A DNA stretch of 64,000 nt, taken from NCBI RefSeq assembly GCF_009938015.1, contig NZ_AP021884.1, forward strand, positions 1,351,501 to 1,415,500. The letters run 5' to 3'. The notes beneath the pieces were generated by a model. It had not been told where the DNA came from. It ran no database searches and saw only the letters and a program-made list of their open reading frames with translations. This stretch comes from Sulfuriferula plumbiphila (GTDB taxonomy: Bacteria > Pseudomonadota > Gammaproteobacteria > Burkholderiales > Sulfuriferulaceae). Below are positions 54,617 through 62,863 of the stretch, piece after piece (position 1 is the stretch's first letter; each line of letters starts with the position of its first letter). The translations under genes and the position numbers were made by a program.

Positions 54617-55441
54617 ATGTCGGAACGCAATGAAATCAACAACATGGCCCTGTTCTGCGATTTCGAGAACATCGCGCTCGGGGTGCGCGACGCCAAGTAC
54701 GCCCAGTTCGACATCAAGAAGGTGCTGGAACGCCTGCTGCTCAAGGGCAGCATCGTGGTCAAGAAAGCCTATTGCGACTGGGATCGCTACAAGGAATTCA
54801 AGGCGCCGATGCACGAGGCGGCGTTCGAGCTGATCGAGATTCCGCACGTGCGCCAGTCCGGCAAAAACTCCGCCGACATCCGCATGGTGGTCGACGCGCT
54901 GGACCTCTGCTACACCAAGTCGCATGTGGATAGCTTCGTCATCATCAGCGGCGATTCGGATTTCTCGCCGCTGGTGTCCAAGCTGCGCGAGAACAACAAG
55001 CTGGTGATCGGCGTGGGGGTCAAGAACTCCACCTCCGACCTGCTCATTGCCAACTGCGACGAATTCATTTTCTACGACGATCTGGTGCGCGAACAGGAAG
55101 CGCAGAAGAAACGTGCGGTGCGGAAAACCCCCGACAAATCCGCCAACGACACGGCAAAGAAACCCTCGCCACGGAGCGAAAACGACAAGCAGCAGGAAGC
55201 GTTCGACCTCGTGGTCGAAACCGTCGAAGCCCTGCTGGCCGAGCGCGGCGAGGAAGAAAAAATGTGGGCCTCGATGGTCAAGCAGACCATGAAGCGGCGC
55301 AAACCCGACTTCAACGAGTCCTATTACGGTTACCGCACTTTCAGCGATCTGCTGGAAGACGCACAGCAACACAAGTTGCTCGCGCTGACCCGTGCCGAGA
55401 AGGGGGGCTACATTGTGCGGTTGCCGGGATCCGATAAGTAA
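54617..55441 (+). CDS. NYN-domain nuclease-like protein with OST-HTH domain
   Basis: A 274-residue cytosolic protein. The PIN-like NYN domain (residues 10-160) has the acidic residues of FCDFENIA, GKNSADIRMVVDALDL and ISGDSDFSPLV, which usually coordinate metal for RNA cleavage. A charged lysine-rich linker is followed by an OST-HTH/LOTUS-type domain (about 195-270) with YYGYRTFSDLLEDAQ, a fold that binds RNA. Together they suggest an RNA-processing or RNA-silencing role. It lies nine bases after mutL and may share its transcript. Confidence 0.85.
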   Translation: MSERNEINNMALFCDFENIALGVRDAKYAQFDIKKVLERLLLKGSIVVKKAYCDWDRYKEFKAPMHEAAFELIEIPHVRQSGKNSADIRMVVDALDLCYTKSHVDSFVIISGDSDFSPLVSKLRENNKLVIGVGVKNSTSDLLIANCDEFIFYDDLVREQEAQKKRAVRKTPDKSANDTAKKPSPRSENDKQQEAFDLVVETVEALLAERGEEEKMWASMVKQTMKRRKPDFNESYYGYRTFSDLLEDAQQHKLLALTRAEKGGYIVRLPGSDK

Positions 55442-55488
55442 GGCCCCGCACAGCGTAGGTAAGCGAAAATACCAGCCCCCGGTGTCCC

Positions 55489-57222
55489 TTACATAACGTT
55501 TGATCCCAATGGTTGAATTTCTCGTATGCCATGTTCTTCCTGGGGCAATGGATTGATGAGACGGATACGATCGAGTTGCAGTGTCTCGCTATTAACCGTT
55601 TTGGCGGGCAGCGTTTCCACGTAGCGTTTCACCACATCGGTACCATCCAGAATGCTACCGTCCTGGTCCTTCAGCACAACAATGTTTTTAGCCGGGACGC
55701 GATTGATCAGATTAGGCACCAGATCGTAATAAAAACCGCCAACCGTGTAACTGGCGTTAGGATCCAGGGGTTTGCCATTAACCCGGATATTACTGACACG
55801 ATTTCCCTGTGCCGCCCGTGGATCAAAATCGGCAGTCAGGCCGCTATAACCCGCCGTCCAACCATTGACCCATTCGCTTGTACGCCCTTGTTCACCTTGA
55901 GGTTTTCCTTCCAGAGTCCTCTTGATTTGTGCACCGGTCAATTCGCCTTTGGCGATTTGCGGGCCAATCGGCATGAAGTGATAGAGATCCTCCATTTTGA
56001 TGGGTCCCTTTGCTATGGTAGTGCCATAACGAAACCCGGTAATCCCCCCCAATTGAGCGCCGGTCATGACGCGGAAAGCATCCGTCAGGAAATCATGTGA
56101 ACTCCCTTCGATCACCCCAGGCATGGCCTCATCGCTGAAATTACTGCGGTACAACGGGATTTCCGTCTGACCGATGACTGTGTCGATAGGGTAGCGCAGA
56201 CGAGCTCCACTTATGGGGTTTTTAATCTCCCCGGCACGGAACTGGGGTCCAGCAACATAGGGTTGACGCACCGATTTGACCAGTGCTGCTATGCCCCGAT
56301 CTTCCTTGATCCGATCGGTGATGCGGTGAGAAATATATTTATTGCTGACCACCTTGCCCTTGACTACACGCACACCAAGTTCACCGATTACCTGACCGTC
56401 CATGCCTTGCTCGACGACCAGCGTGCCGTACTTGGACACAATAGGTTTGGGCGTAATTTCATGCTTATCAGAGGACAGAATAATGTCAACACCCGGAATC
56501 CGATTGGCCAGCGTCAGATTGCCATGCAACCCCAGTTCGGAGATGGCAACCACCAGATCGACATCCTGCTCCCGCAACAGTTTTGCGTATTTCTCATACT
56601 CGGCCTCGCCATTGGTGAATTTCAGACCCCTGGTGATATTCGGATCGCCGGCCTGTGGTCCGCGGTCGCTGGTAAAACCAATGATCCCGACGCGCAGACC
56701 ATTAATCGTCTTGATGATGTATGGAGCGGCAATATTTTGTCCGGTACGGGCTTCGGCGCCGGGGTAGTTATCGTAATAGAGATTGGAAATAATCGGGTGC
56801 CAGTTGGCTTTGGCTTGCTGGCCCGCGAAATAATCGATGAATTTATTCGCGCCGTATACATAGTCCCAATTGCCCGGTGCATACGCATCAATATGAAAGG
56901 CGTTCAAAACTTTAATCATGGCTTCGCCCTGGGTGAACAAAGCTTCAGCGCCGCCATGTAAGGTATCCCCCGTATTCACCAGCAAGGTTTGGTCGGGCTT
57001 GGCACGGCGGATATCTTTGATCAGCGTGTAAATGCGTGCCACACCGCCCTCACTTTGACCATTGCCATCGCTACGCACATTCGGGTGCGGAATCAAGTGA
57101 CCATGCAGGTCGCCCATATGAATAAACGTTACTTCCCCAGTTCCGGTACCGGCTTGCGCCTCCGCCAGTGCGGAAAAAGCCAGGCACAAACTGGCAACAA
57201 GGTGAATTTTTTTGAATCTCAT
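55489..57222 (-). CDS. SoxB/5'-nucleotidase-family metallophosphatase
   Basis: A 577-residue exported protein. A signal peptide ending LAEAQAG precedes a calcineurin-like domain with HMGDLHGHLIPH, NTGDTLHGGAEA and APGNWDYVYG, followed by a 5'-nucleotidase C-terminal domain (about 350-540). The GNWDYVYG motif departs from the GNHDFD of 5'-nucleotidases and resembles the GHWEFTYG-type motif of SoxB thiosulfohydrolase. No soxXYZA genes are nearby, so I do not name it soxB. It may act on a phosphate ester or a thiosulfonate in the periplasm. Confidence 0.8.
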   Translation of the reverse strand: MRFKKIHLVASLCLAFSALAEAQAGTGTGEVTFIHMGDLHGHLIPHPNVRSDGNGQSEGGVARIYTLIKDIRRAKPDQTLLVNTGDTLHGGAEALFTQGEAMIKVLNAFHIDAYAPGNWDYVYGANKFIDYFAGQQAKANWHPIISNLYYDNYPGAEARTGQNIAAPYIIKTINGLRVGIIGFTSDRGPQAGDPNITRGLKFTNGEAEYEKYAKLLREQDVDLVVAISELGLHGNLTLANRIPGVDIILSSDKHEITPKPIVSKYGTLVVEQGMDGQVIGELGVRVVKGKVVSNKYISHRITDRIKEDRGIAALVKSVRQPYVAGPQFRAGEIKNPISGARLRYPIDTVIGQTEIPLYRSNFSDEAMPGVIEGSSHDFLTDAFRVMTGAQLGGITGFRYGTTIAKGPIKMEDLYHFMPIGPQIAKGELTGAQIKRTLEGKPQGEQGRTSEWVNGWTAGYSGLTADFDPRAAQGNRVSNIRVNGKPLDPNASYTVGGFYYDLVPNLINRVPAKNIVVLKDQDGSILDGTDVVKRYVETLPAKTVNSETLQLDRIRLINPLPQEEHGIREIQPLGSNVM

Positions 57223-57317
57223 GTCTACCCTTTATATATTTGAATTTGATATCTGCGATGCAGACAACACCTGGCGGGGTTGGCAAAGCGGCCGAGCGTC
57301 TATCCTATACCGTGGAA

Positions 57318-57339
57318 ATTATCATTAATATTCGAATAT
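57318..57339. promoter_or_regulatory. Possible operator: Fur-like half plus palindrome
   Basis: ATTATCATTA (57318-57327) is the reverse complement of TAATGATAAT, the core of the Fur box. It abuts ATATTCGAATAT (57328-57339), a perfect 12-base palindrome. The site is 96-117 bases upstream of the SoxB-like start. Binding is conjecture. Confidence 0.35.
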
Positions 57340-57573
57340 AATTTAATAAATAATCGAAAAAATGGATCATTCATGAGCGCGCTTATTAGTAAGCACCTGC
57401 ATTATTTCTGAGCCGTCGTCAAAGCGTCGCCTAAACATCATGCAGCTCTTTACGTTGAATCGAAGATGGAAGTTCAACGTTTTTCACATCAAAATCCGCT
57501 TTTTTACCCTACCCCATATCAGTTTCGCGTCAAACATGCTCAGATCCGCAAATCAACGTAAATTCCGGCACTC

Positions 57574-57582
57574 TGTTAGAAT
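57574..57582 (+). promoter_or_regulatory. Extended -10 promoter of rhlE
   Basis: TGTTAGAAT combines an extended TGN with a TAGAAT -10 box (5 of 6). A weak -35-like TCAACG lies 18 bases upstream. Transcription would start near 57589, giving a leader of about 115 bases. Confidence 0.45.
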
Positions 57583-57705
57583 GCACGCCTGCGGCATTTG
57601 CTCCAGTCCCTATACCGCAGCCTATCCGGCTTTCAAACCCCATCCGCCTGCCCAAGACTGGCGCTGCAAGCGCAGCGACAGGCCGATCTGTTTCTTAGGA
57701 AATTT

Positions 57706-59046
57706 ATGTCATTCGCATCCCTCGGCTTGTCCGAAGAAATCGTCCGTGCTGTTACCGAGCGCGGCTATACCGAGCCTACCCCAATACAGTTGCAGGCCGT
57801 TCCTGCCGTGCTATCCGGCGGTGATCTGCTGGCTGGCGCGCAGACCGGTACCGGCAAGACCGCCGGTTTTGTTTTGCCTATCCTGCATCGCCTCTCCGAC
57901 AAGGCCGTCAAAGGCCCGTCCGAAGGCCGGCCGCCGATTCGTGCGCTGATCCTCACCCCCACCCGCGAGCTGGCGGCACAGGTGGAAGAAAGCGTGCGTG
58001 AGTACGGCAAATATCTGAAGCTGAACTCGATGATGATGTTCGGCGGCGTCAACATCAACCCGCAAATCCAGAAGCTGCGCAGCCGTGTGGATATCCTGGT
58101 GGCGACGCCGGGGCGCCTGCTTGACCATGCGCAACAGCAGACGGTGGATTTGTCCAGGGTCGAAATTCTGGTGCTGGACGAAGCCGACCGCATGCTGGAC
58201 ATGGGCTTTATCCGCGACATCAAGAAAATCATGGCGTTGATCCCCAGGCAGCGCCAGACGCTGTTGTTTTCCGCGACCTTCTCGGACGAAATCAAGACGT
58301 TGGCAGACAGCCTGTTGAACAACCCGGCGATGATCGAAGTGGCGCGCCGCAACGCGACTGCCGAGCTGATTTCGCAAAAAGTCTACGCGGTGGATCGCGA
58401 GCGCAAGCGCGAACTGCTCACCCATCTCATCAAGGAACACAACTGGTTCCAGGTGCTGGTATTTACCCGTACCAAGCATGCTGCCAATCGACTGGCGGAG
58501 CAGCTCGGCAAGGACGGCATTCCCGCCATGGCGATCCACGGCAACAAGAGCCAGGCGGCGCGTACGCGTGCGCTGAAGGAATTCAAGGACGGCAGCCTGC
58601 AGGTGCTGGTCGCGACCGACATCGCCGCGCGCGGCATCGATATCAGCGAACTGCCGCACGTGGTCAACTTCGAGCTGCCCAATGTGGCCGAGGATTATGT
58701 ACACCGCATCGGCCGTACCGGCCGCGCGGGCAGCGAAGGCGAAGCGCTGTCGCTGGTCTGTGTGGACGAACACAAACTGCTGGCGGATATTGCCAGGCTT
58801 ACCAAACGTGATTTAACTGCCGAGATTTTGCCAGGCTTCGAACCCGACGCACGCATCAAGCCGGAGCCGATACTCAATGGCAGCCAGCGCGGCAACCAGC
58901 CGCGTGGCGGCGGACAGGGCAGGACACGCGCACCGGGCAGGCCCGCTGGTCAACCGGGGAGCCGACCTGCCGGGAGTAGCGGCGGCGGTGCAAAACCCGC
59001 CGCGCGTGCGCCTGCGCTGCACCGCACGGGCGGACGCAATCGCTGA
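57706..59046 (+). CDS. rhlE: DEAD-box RNA helicase RhlE
   Basis: A 446-residue ATP-dependent RNA helicase. The Q motif region [14 protein letters not shown], motif I AQTGTGKT, motif [12 protein letters not shown], motif III SATF and motif [12 protein letters not shown] are all intact. The C-terminal tail after residue 380 is glycine-, arginine- and proline-rich ([21 protein letters not shown]), a basic RNA-binding extension. I chose the ATG at 57706, after AGGAAATTT; the longer frame lacks family similarity. Such helicases help ribosome assembly and RNA decay. Confidence 0.93.
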   Translation: MSFASLGLSEEIVRAVTERGYTEPTPIQLQAVPAVLSGGDLLAGAQTGTGKTAGFVLPILHRLSDKAVKGPSEGRPPIRALILTPTRELAAQVEESVREYGKYLKLNSMMMFGGVNINPQIQKLRSRVDILVATPGRLLDHAQQQTVDLSRVEILVLDEADRMLDMGFIRDIKKIMALIPRQRQTLLFSATFSDEIKTLADSLLNNPAMIEVARRNATAELISQKVYAVDRERKRELLTHLIKEHNWFQVLVFTRTKHAANRLAEQLGKDGIPAMAIHGNKSQAARTRALKEFKDGSLQVLVATDIAARGIDISELPHVVNFELPNVAEDYVHRIGRTGRAGSEGEALSLVCVDEHKLLADIARLTKRDLTAEILPGFEPDARIKPEPILNGSQRGNQPRGGGQGRTRAPGRPAGQPGSRPAGSSGGGAKPAARAPALHRTGGRNR

Positions 59047-59164
59047 ATGAGGCCAAGGCGGCCGAGAGCCGCAACAGTCCCGAAGACCGGCCTGCGGTTT
59101 TAGGGACAGGAATCAGGCAGACCGGTAATCATCCTGCGCCCACAGGGATGCAAGATGATTACGC

Positions 59165-59193
59165 CGCCATCGCGCCAGACAGCGGTGATGGCG
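59165..59193. terminator. Hairpin between convergent rhlE and a small membrane-protein gene
   Basis: CGCCATC (59165-59171) pairs with GATGGCG (59187-59193) around a 15-base loop. It directly follows the stop of the minus-strand gene at 59194. There is no T run, so termination activity is uncertain. Confidence 0.35.
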
Positions 59194-59406
59194 CTACTTG
59201 CGTACGATCAGCAGGAGCACCCCAGCGGCTATTGCCCCCACTCCTGCCCAGACCGGGATATTGACCGTTTCCTTGTTCTTGACCGAAAGCTCGAGCGGAC
59301 CCAGTTTGACCTCTTGCGTCTCCTTGGTGTAGCTGAAACTGCCATATGCCAGCCCCAGGACACCAGCCACAATTAACACGATCGCCATTATTCTTGCTGC
59401 GTTCAT
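59194..59406 (-). CDS. Small two-helix membrane protein
   Basis: A 70-residue protein. A first transmembrane helix (about residues 4-22) is followed by a short charged loop with SYTKETQEVKLGPLELSVKN and a second helix (about 49-67). I chose the ATG at 59406, preceded by AGGGGATAATT; a longer frame starting at 59442 lacks such a site. It resembles small membrane proteins found with stress-response genes, consistent with the yqj-like cluster upstream, but I cannot name a function. Confidence 0.75.
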   Translation of the reverse strand: MNAARIMAIVLIVAGVLGLAYGSFSYTKETQEVKLGPLELSVKNKETVNIPVWAGVGAIAAGVLLLIVRK

Positions 59407-59518
59407 AATTATCCCCTGAATAAGAAAATTCACTGGATTCACTGCCTGGTTGTGATCTTGTCATTCCCGCACACTTGATCCGCAAACCCAATCGACAGAA
59501 TTACCCGTTTTTTTTTGT

Positions 59519-59797
59519 TCATTTCCTGCGCAATCTACGCACCAGCTGCCATGCCAGCCAGCCGCGGCGCAGCCATTTTCCAGAACCATATTGGCGCAAT
59601 GCGACAAACAGGGTGGTTGCGCCAGCCAATAGCAATGGGTTGCGTCGCACAAAACGAATCGCTTCCACGCCGCGATCTACCAGCGCCAGCGGAGCACGCA
59701 GGCGTTCGATGCGCCGTCCAAGCTGGGCGCGCTGACTCGCTGCCAGTGCCTGCAGATGACGGCGCCGTTGCGCTAGCGGGTCGAGGTTAGGCTTCAT
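59519..59797 (-). CDS. YqjK-like protein
   Basis: A 92-residue, very arginine-rich protein with one short hydrophobic segment (PLLLAGATTLFVAL, about residues 54-67) and a basic tail. It overlaps the holin-like (YqjE) gene by four bases. Position and composition match YqjK of the yqjDEK stress cluster. The role is not known; association with the membrane is likely. Confidence 0.65.
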   Translation of the reverse strand: MKPNLDPLAQRRRHLQALAASQRAQLGRRIERLRAPLALVDRGVEAIRFVRRNPLLLAGATTLFVALRQYGSGKWLRRGWLAWQLVRRLRRK

Positions 59798-60186
59798 CTG
59801 CGCGGTGGCAGTTGTGCGCTGTCCTGGTAGAGTTCGGCCAGGGTTGCCGCAAACAGTCTGGGCTTGGTGCGCAGCTTATGCAGCGCCATCCAGGATGCTG
59901 AAAGCCCTCCGACCAAAAACAGCCCGGTGAATCCAGCCAGAACCAGCAAGCGGTGCGTGTCCCAGAACGCCACGACAATCAGCAAAACCGCAAGAATGAC
60001 CCCTACGCCGATGCAGAACAACGCTACCAGCATCAGTATCAACAGGATTGCCAGACGCTCGCGTTCTTCTTCCAGGTCAGTGGAGAGCAACTCCAGACGC
60101 GTATAGACGATGGCAATCAGCGTGCCCGTGAGGGCCTTCAGCGAATCGAGCAGTCCTTTGCTGGCAGGATTGTTTTCCGCTGTCAT
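59794..60186 (-). CDS. YqjE-type membrane protein (phage-holin-like fold)
   Basis: A 130-residue protein with two adjacent transmembrane helices (about residues 46-74 and 79-101) and an amphipathic N-terminal helix with TRLELLSTDLEEERERL. This is the pattern of the holin superfamily 6 / YqjE family. No phage genes are nearby, so it is a stationary-phase or osmotic-stress membrane protein rather than a lysis holin. It follows the DUF883 gene by six bases. Confidence 0.8.
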   Translation of the reverse strand: MTAENNPASKGLLDSLKALTGTLIAIVYTRLELLSTDLEEERERLAILLILMLVALFCIGVGVILAVLLIVVAFWDTHRLLVLAGFTGLFLVGGLSASWMALHKLRTKPRLFAATLAELYQDSAQLPPRR

Positions 60187-60192
60187 TGCTGT

Positions 60193-60528
60193 TTAGCGGC
60201 GACCAACCAACAGCCCGACTACCAAACCCACGCCGGCGGCAACGCCCACCGCTCTCCATGGGTTTTCATGTACATAATCATCGGTGGCACGCGCTGCCGC
60301 CCGGGTTCTTTCCATTAACGCATCCTGAGCCTCGGCTATCTTGGCTTTGGCGATGGCGAGTGATGCTTCGGCTTTGGTACGTGCCGCAGCCAGTGCCTCA
60401 CCCCCTTGATTGGCTGTGACTTTGAGCAAGGCCTCGGCATCGGCAATCACCACCTTGAAATCAGAAATCAGCTGATCTTTGGTGATGTCGGTAAGATCTG
60501 TTTCTGTGCCCACTCTATTTGTATTCAA
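60193..60528 (-). CDS. DUF883 family (YqjD/ElaB-like) protein
   Basis: A protein of about 111 residues. A coiled coil with LISDFKVVIADAEALLKVTA and ERTRAAARATDDYVHENPWRAVG is followed by a C-terminal membrane helix with glycine repeats (VGVAAGVGLVVGLLVGRR). YqjD and ElaB of this family bind ribosomes and anchor them to the membrane in stationary phase. I prefer TTG at 60528, which has GGAG at the right spacing; an ATG at 60591 would add 21 atypical residues. It heads the yqj-like cluster. Confidence 0.8.
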   Translation of the reverse strand: MNTNRVGTETDLTDITKDQLISDFKVVIADAEALLKVTANQGGEALAAARTKAEASLAIAKAKIAEAQDALMERTRAAARATDDYVHENPWRAVGVAAGVGLVVGLLVGRR

Positions 60529-60681
60529 GATTGTTTCTCCATCAAGTTTAATAAAATGCGTGTATCGCGTTTTTAATACCAAGGCACCCATGGTAGTGAT
60601 AACGGCTATCCGCTAATGTCCGGACTACCCGCTTATACTTTAGACCGAGTCGGGATGTATGCCTAGGATTAAAGGATTATT

Positions 60682-61191
60682 TTGCTGCGAGCCTTGTCTG
60701 CCGTGCTCTGGCAAGCTACCTTTACGCACTCACATAACGAGATAATACATTTGGATCAAATGCACTGCAGCCTGTTTGCACGTAGCCCGCGCCTGGATGG
60801 CTGCGATCCGGAACGCATGCGCGCGGAAATCCGCGACTATTTTCACACCACTTTCGACCGTTACGAGCAACTGTTCGAGACGCTCGCCTGCGAAGAAGCG
60901 TATTACAAAAAACCCATCCCGTTGCGCCATCCACTGATTTTTTATCTTGGCCATAGCGCCACATTTTTCATCAACAAGTTGTTGCTGGTAGGGCTAATCA
61001 GCGTGCGCATCCATCCCCAATTCGAGTCTCTATTCTCGGTAGGCGTGGACGAGATGAGTTGGGATGATCTCTCCGACACGCACTATGACTGGCCGCGCGT
61101 AGCTGAGTTGCGCGACTACCGTGACCAGGTGCGCGCTGGTGGACCGGGTGATAGCCGGCGCCCCGCTGACCCTGCCAATCGACTGGGATAA
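60682..61191 (+). pseudogene. ovoA: 5-histidylcysteine sulfoxide synthase OvoA, N-terminal part (frameshifted)
   Basis: The first 150 codons match OvoA: REIRDYFHTTF-like EIRDYFHTTFDRYEQLFETLA, HPLIFYLGHSATFFINKLLL with one iron-ligand histidine, then VGVDEMSWDDLSDTHYDWP. After YRDQVRA the frame departs from the family. The same protein continues in the next frame from LVDRVIAG. A shift of one base near 61119-61137 therefore splits the gene. The start may be TTG at 60682 (AAAGGA upstream) or ATG at 60760. Whether the shift is real or a sequencing error cannot be decided here. Confidence 0.8.
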
Positions 61192-62863
61192 CCCGTGGTG
61201 GGCAATCGTGATGGGCATTGAACACGAGCGCATCCATCTGGAGACTTCTTCGGTGCTGATTCGCCAGCACGCGCTGGCCTATGTCCAGCCTCATGCTGCG
61301 TGGGGGGCGTGCAAACTATCCGGCGCACCGCCGTGCAACGTGCTGGTGCCGGTTGCCGCCGGTGCGGTGCGCCTGGGCAAGGAAAAAGCGGACCCGCACT
61401 ACGGCTGGGACAACGAATACGGCCTGCGCGAGGTTGCGGTGAGCGAATTCCAGGCCAGCCAGTACCTGGTCAGCAATCGCGAGTTTCTGGGATTTGTCGA
61501 AGCGGGCGGCTACCAGGCGGACGCCTGGTGGGAAGAAGAAGGATGCGGCTGGAAAAATTTCAGTCAGGCGCAGCATCCCGGTTTCTGGCGCGTTGATGGC
61601 TGCGCCTGGCGCCTGCGTTTGATGACCGAAGTGGTGCCCATGCCCTGGCCAGCGGAAGTCAACTACCACGAAGCCAAGGCATTCTGTAACTGGAAATCCC
61701 GGCAAACCGGCCAGCCCGTGCGCCTGCCCACCGAGGACGAATGGTATCGCCTGTATGATGTGGCCGGCGTGGCAGAAGTACCGCGAGATCAGGCCGCCAG
61801 CGCCAATTTGCACCTTGAGCACTGGGCATCCGCCTGCCCGGTCACGACTTATCGCCACGGCGATTTGTTTGATGTGGTCGGCAACGTCTGGCAATGGACC
61901 GAACCCCCCATCTATCCGTTGGAAGGATTTGAAGTCCACCCGGTTTATGACGACTTCACCACGCCCACCTTTGATGGCCGCCACCACCTCATCAAGGGCG
62001 GCTCGTGGATCAGCTGTGGCAATGAGTCGCTGCGCAGCGCGCGCTATGCCTTTCGCCGCCACTTCTTCCAGCATGCCGGGTTCCGTTATGTGGTGAGTAA
62101 TGCGCCTGCCAGCACGCCGAATGTGTTCTATGAGAGCGACAAGCAGCTCTCCGAATACGCCGAATTCCACTATGGCGATGAATATTACGGTGTGCCCAAT
62201 TTTCCCACGACGCTGGCGCAGATCGCCATCCGTGCAATGGGTGACAAACCTGCCCGCACGGCGCTTGATCTGGGCTGCGCGACCGGGCGTGCCACGTTCG
62301 AGCTGGCACGGCATTTTGAGCATGTCACCGGGGTGGATTTTTCGGCGCGTTTTATCCATCTCGGCGTGCAGTTGGCCGAGCAGGGCAGCATGCGCTACAC
62401 CCTGGTGGACGAAGGCGAACTGCTATCGTACAAAACCCGGCGCCTCGCTGACCTGGGGCTGGCCGGATTGCGCGGCAAAGTGGCGTTTCTGCAGGGTGAT
62501 GCGTGCAATCTCAACCCCATCCTCAGCGGTTTTGATTTCATCCTTGCCGCCAACCTGATTGACCGCCTGTACAGCCCGGCCAAATTCCTCGCCAGCGTGC
62601 ATGAGCGCCTCAACCTGGGCGGGGTCCTCATGCTGACCTCGCCCTACACCTGGCTGGAACAGCACACCCGGCGCGCGGATTGGGTGGGCGGCTACAAAAA
62701 AGACGGCGAGAATTTCACCACCCTGGACGGCCTGCAAGCCCTGCTGGGCAAGCATTTCCGCCTGCTGCAAACGCCCCAGGATGTGCCTTTCGTGATCCGC
62801 GAAACGCGTCGCAAATTCCAGCATACCCTGGCTGAAGTCACCCTGTGGGAACGCATAGGGTGA
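61121..62863 (+). CDS. ovoA: OvoA, catalytic and methyltransferase part (second frame)
   Basis: The downstream 580-codon frame carries the rest of OvoA. GIEHERIHLETSSVLIRQ contains iron-ligand histidines. A formylglycine-enzyme-like domain follows, with VGNVWQWTEPP and KGGSWISCGNESLRSARYAFR. The C-terminal methyltransferase domain has ALDLGCATGRATFELA near residue 385, which would N-methylate the thiohistidine. Intact OvoA joins cysteine to histidine with oxygen in ovothiol synthesis. The stop overlaps the next gene (GTGA). The first residues of this frame are shared with the frame above. Confidence 0.88.
   Translation: MTRCALVDRVIAGAPLTLPIDWDNPWWAIVMGIEHERIHLETSSVLIRQHALAYVQPHAAWGACKLSGAPPCNVLVPVAAGAVRLGKEKADPHYGWDNEYGLREVAVSEFQASQYLVSNREFLGFVEAGGYQADAWWEEEGCGWKNFSQAQHPGFWRVDGCAWRLRLMTEVVPMPWPAEVNYHEAKAFCNWKSRQTGQPVRLPTEDEWYRLYDVAGVAEVPRDQAASANLHLEHWASACPVTTYRHGDLFDVVGNVWQWTEPPIYPLEGFEVHPVYDDFTTPTFDGRHHLIKGGSWISCGNESLRSARYAFRRHFFQHAGFRYVVSNAPASTPNVFYESDKQLSEYAEFHYGDEYYGVPNFPTTLAQIAIRAMGDKPARTALDLGCATGRATFELARHFEHVTGVDFSARFIHLGVQLAEQGSMRYTLVDEGELLSYKTRRLADLGLAGLRGKVAFLQGDACNLNPILSGFDFILAANLIDRLYSPAKFLASVHERLNLGGVLMLTSPYTWLEQHTRRADWVGGYKKDGENFTTLDGLQALLGKHFRLLQTPQDVPFVIRETRRKFQHTLAEVTLWERIG

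Larger units (their letters stand above)
57223..57705. other. Divergent intergenic region between the SoxB-like gene and rhlE
   Basis: About 480 bases without a supported gene. The left part (57315-57365) is very AT-rich and holds a palindrome and a Fur-like motif. The right part carries the rhlE promoter and a leader of about 115 bases. Open frames here lack ribosome sites and family motifs. The AT-rich segment contrasts with the GC-rich surroundings. Confidence 0.6.

Noticed and set aside
55489-57222. Naming the metallophosphatase soxB
   Set aside because: The active-site motif is suggestive, but there are no sox partner genes nearby and the nucleotidase family is large; the name would overstate the evidence.
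57440-57949. A 169-codon frame across the rhlE start
   Set aside because: It has no ribosome site or family motif and overlaps the well-supported rhlE start in another frame.
59794-60186. A prophage, suggested by a holin-like protein
   Set aside because: The gene lies in a yqjD/yqjE/yqjK-like cluster and there are no other phage genes nearby.
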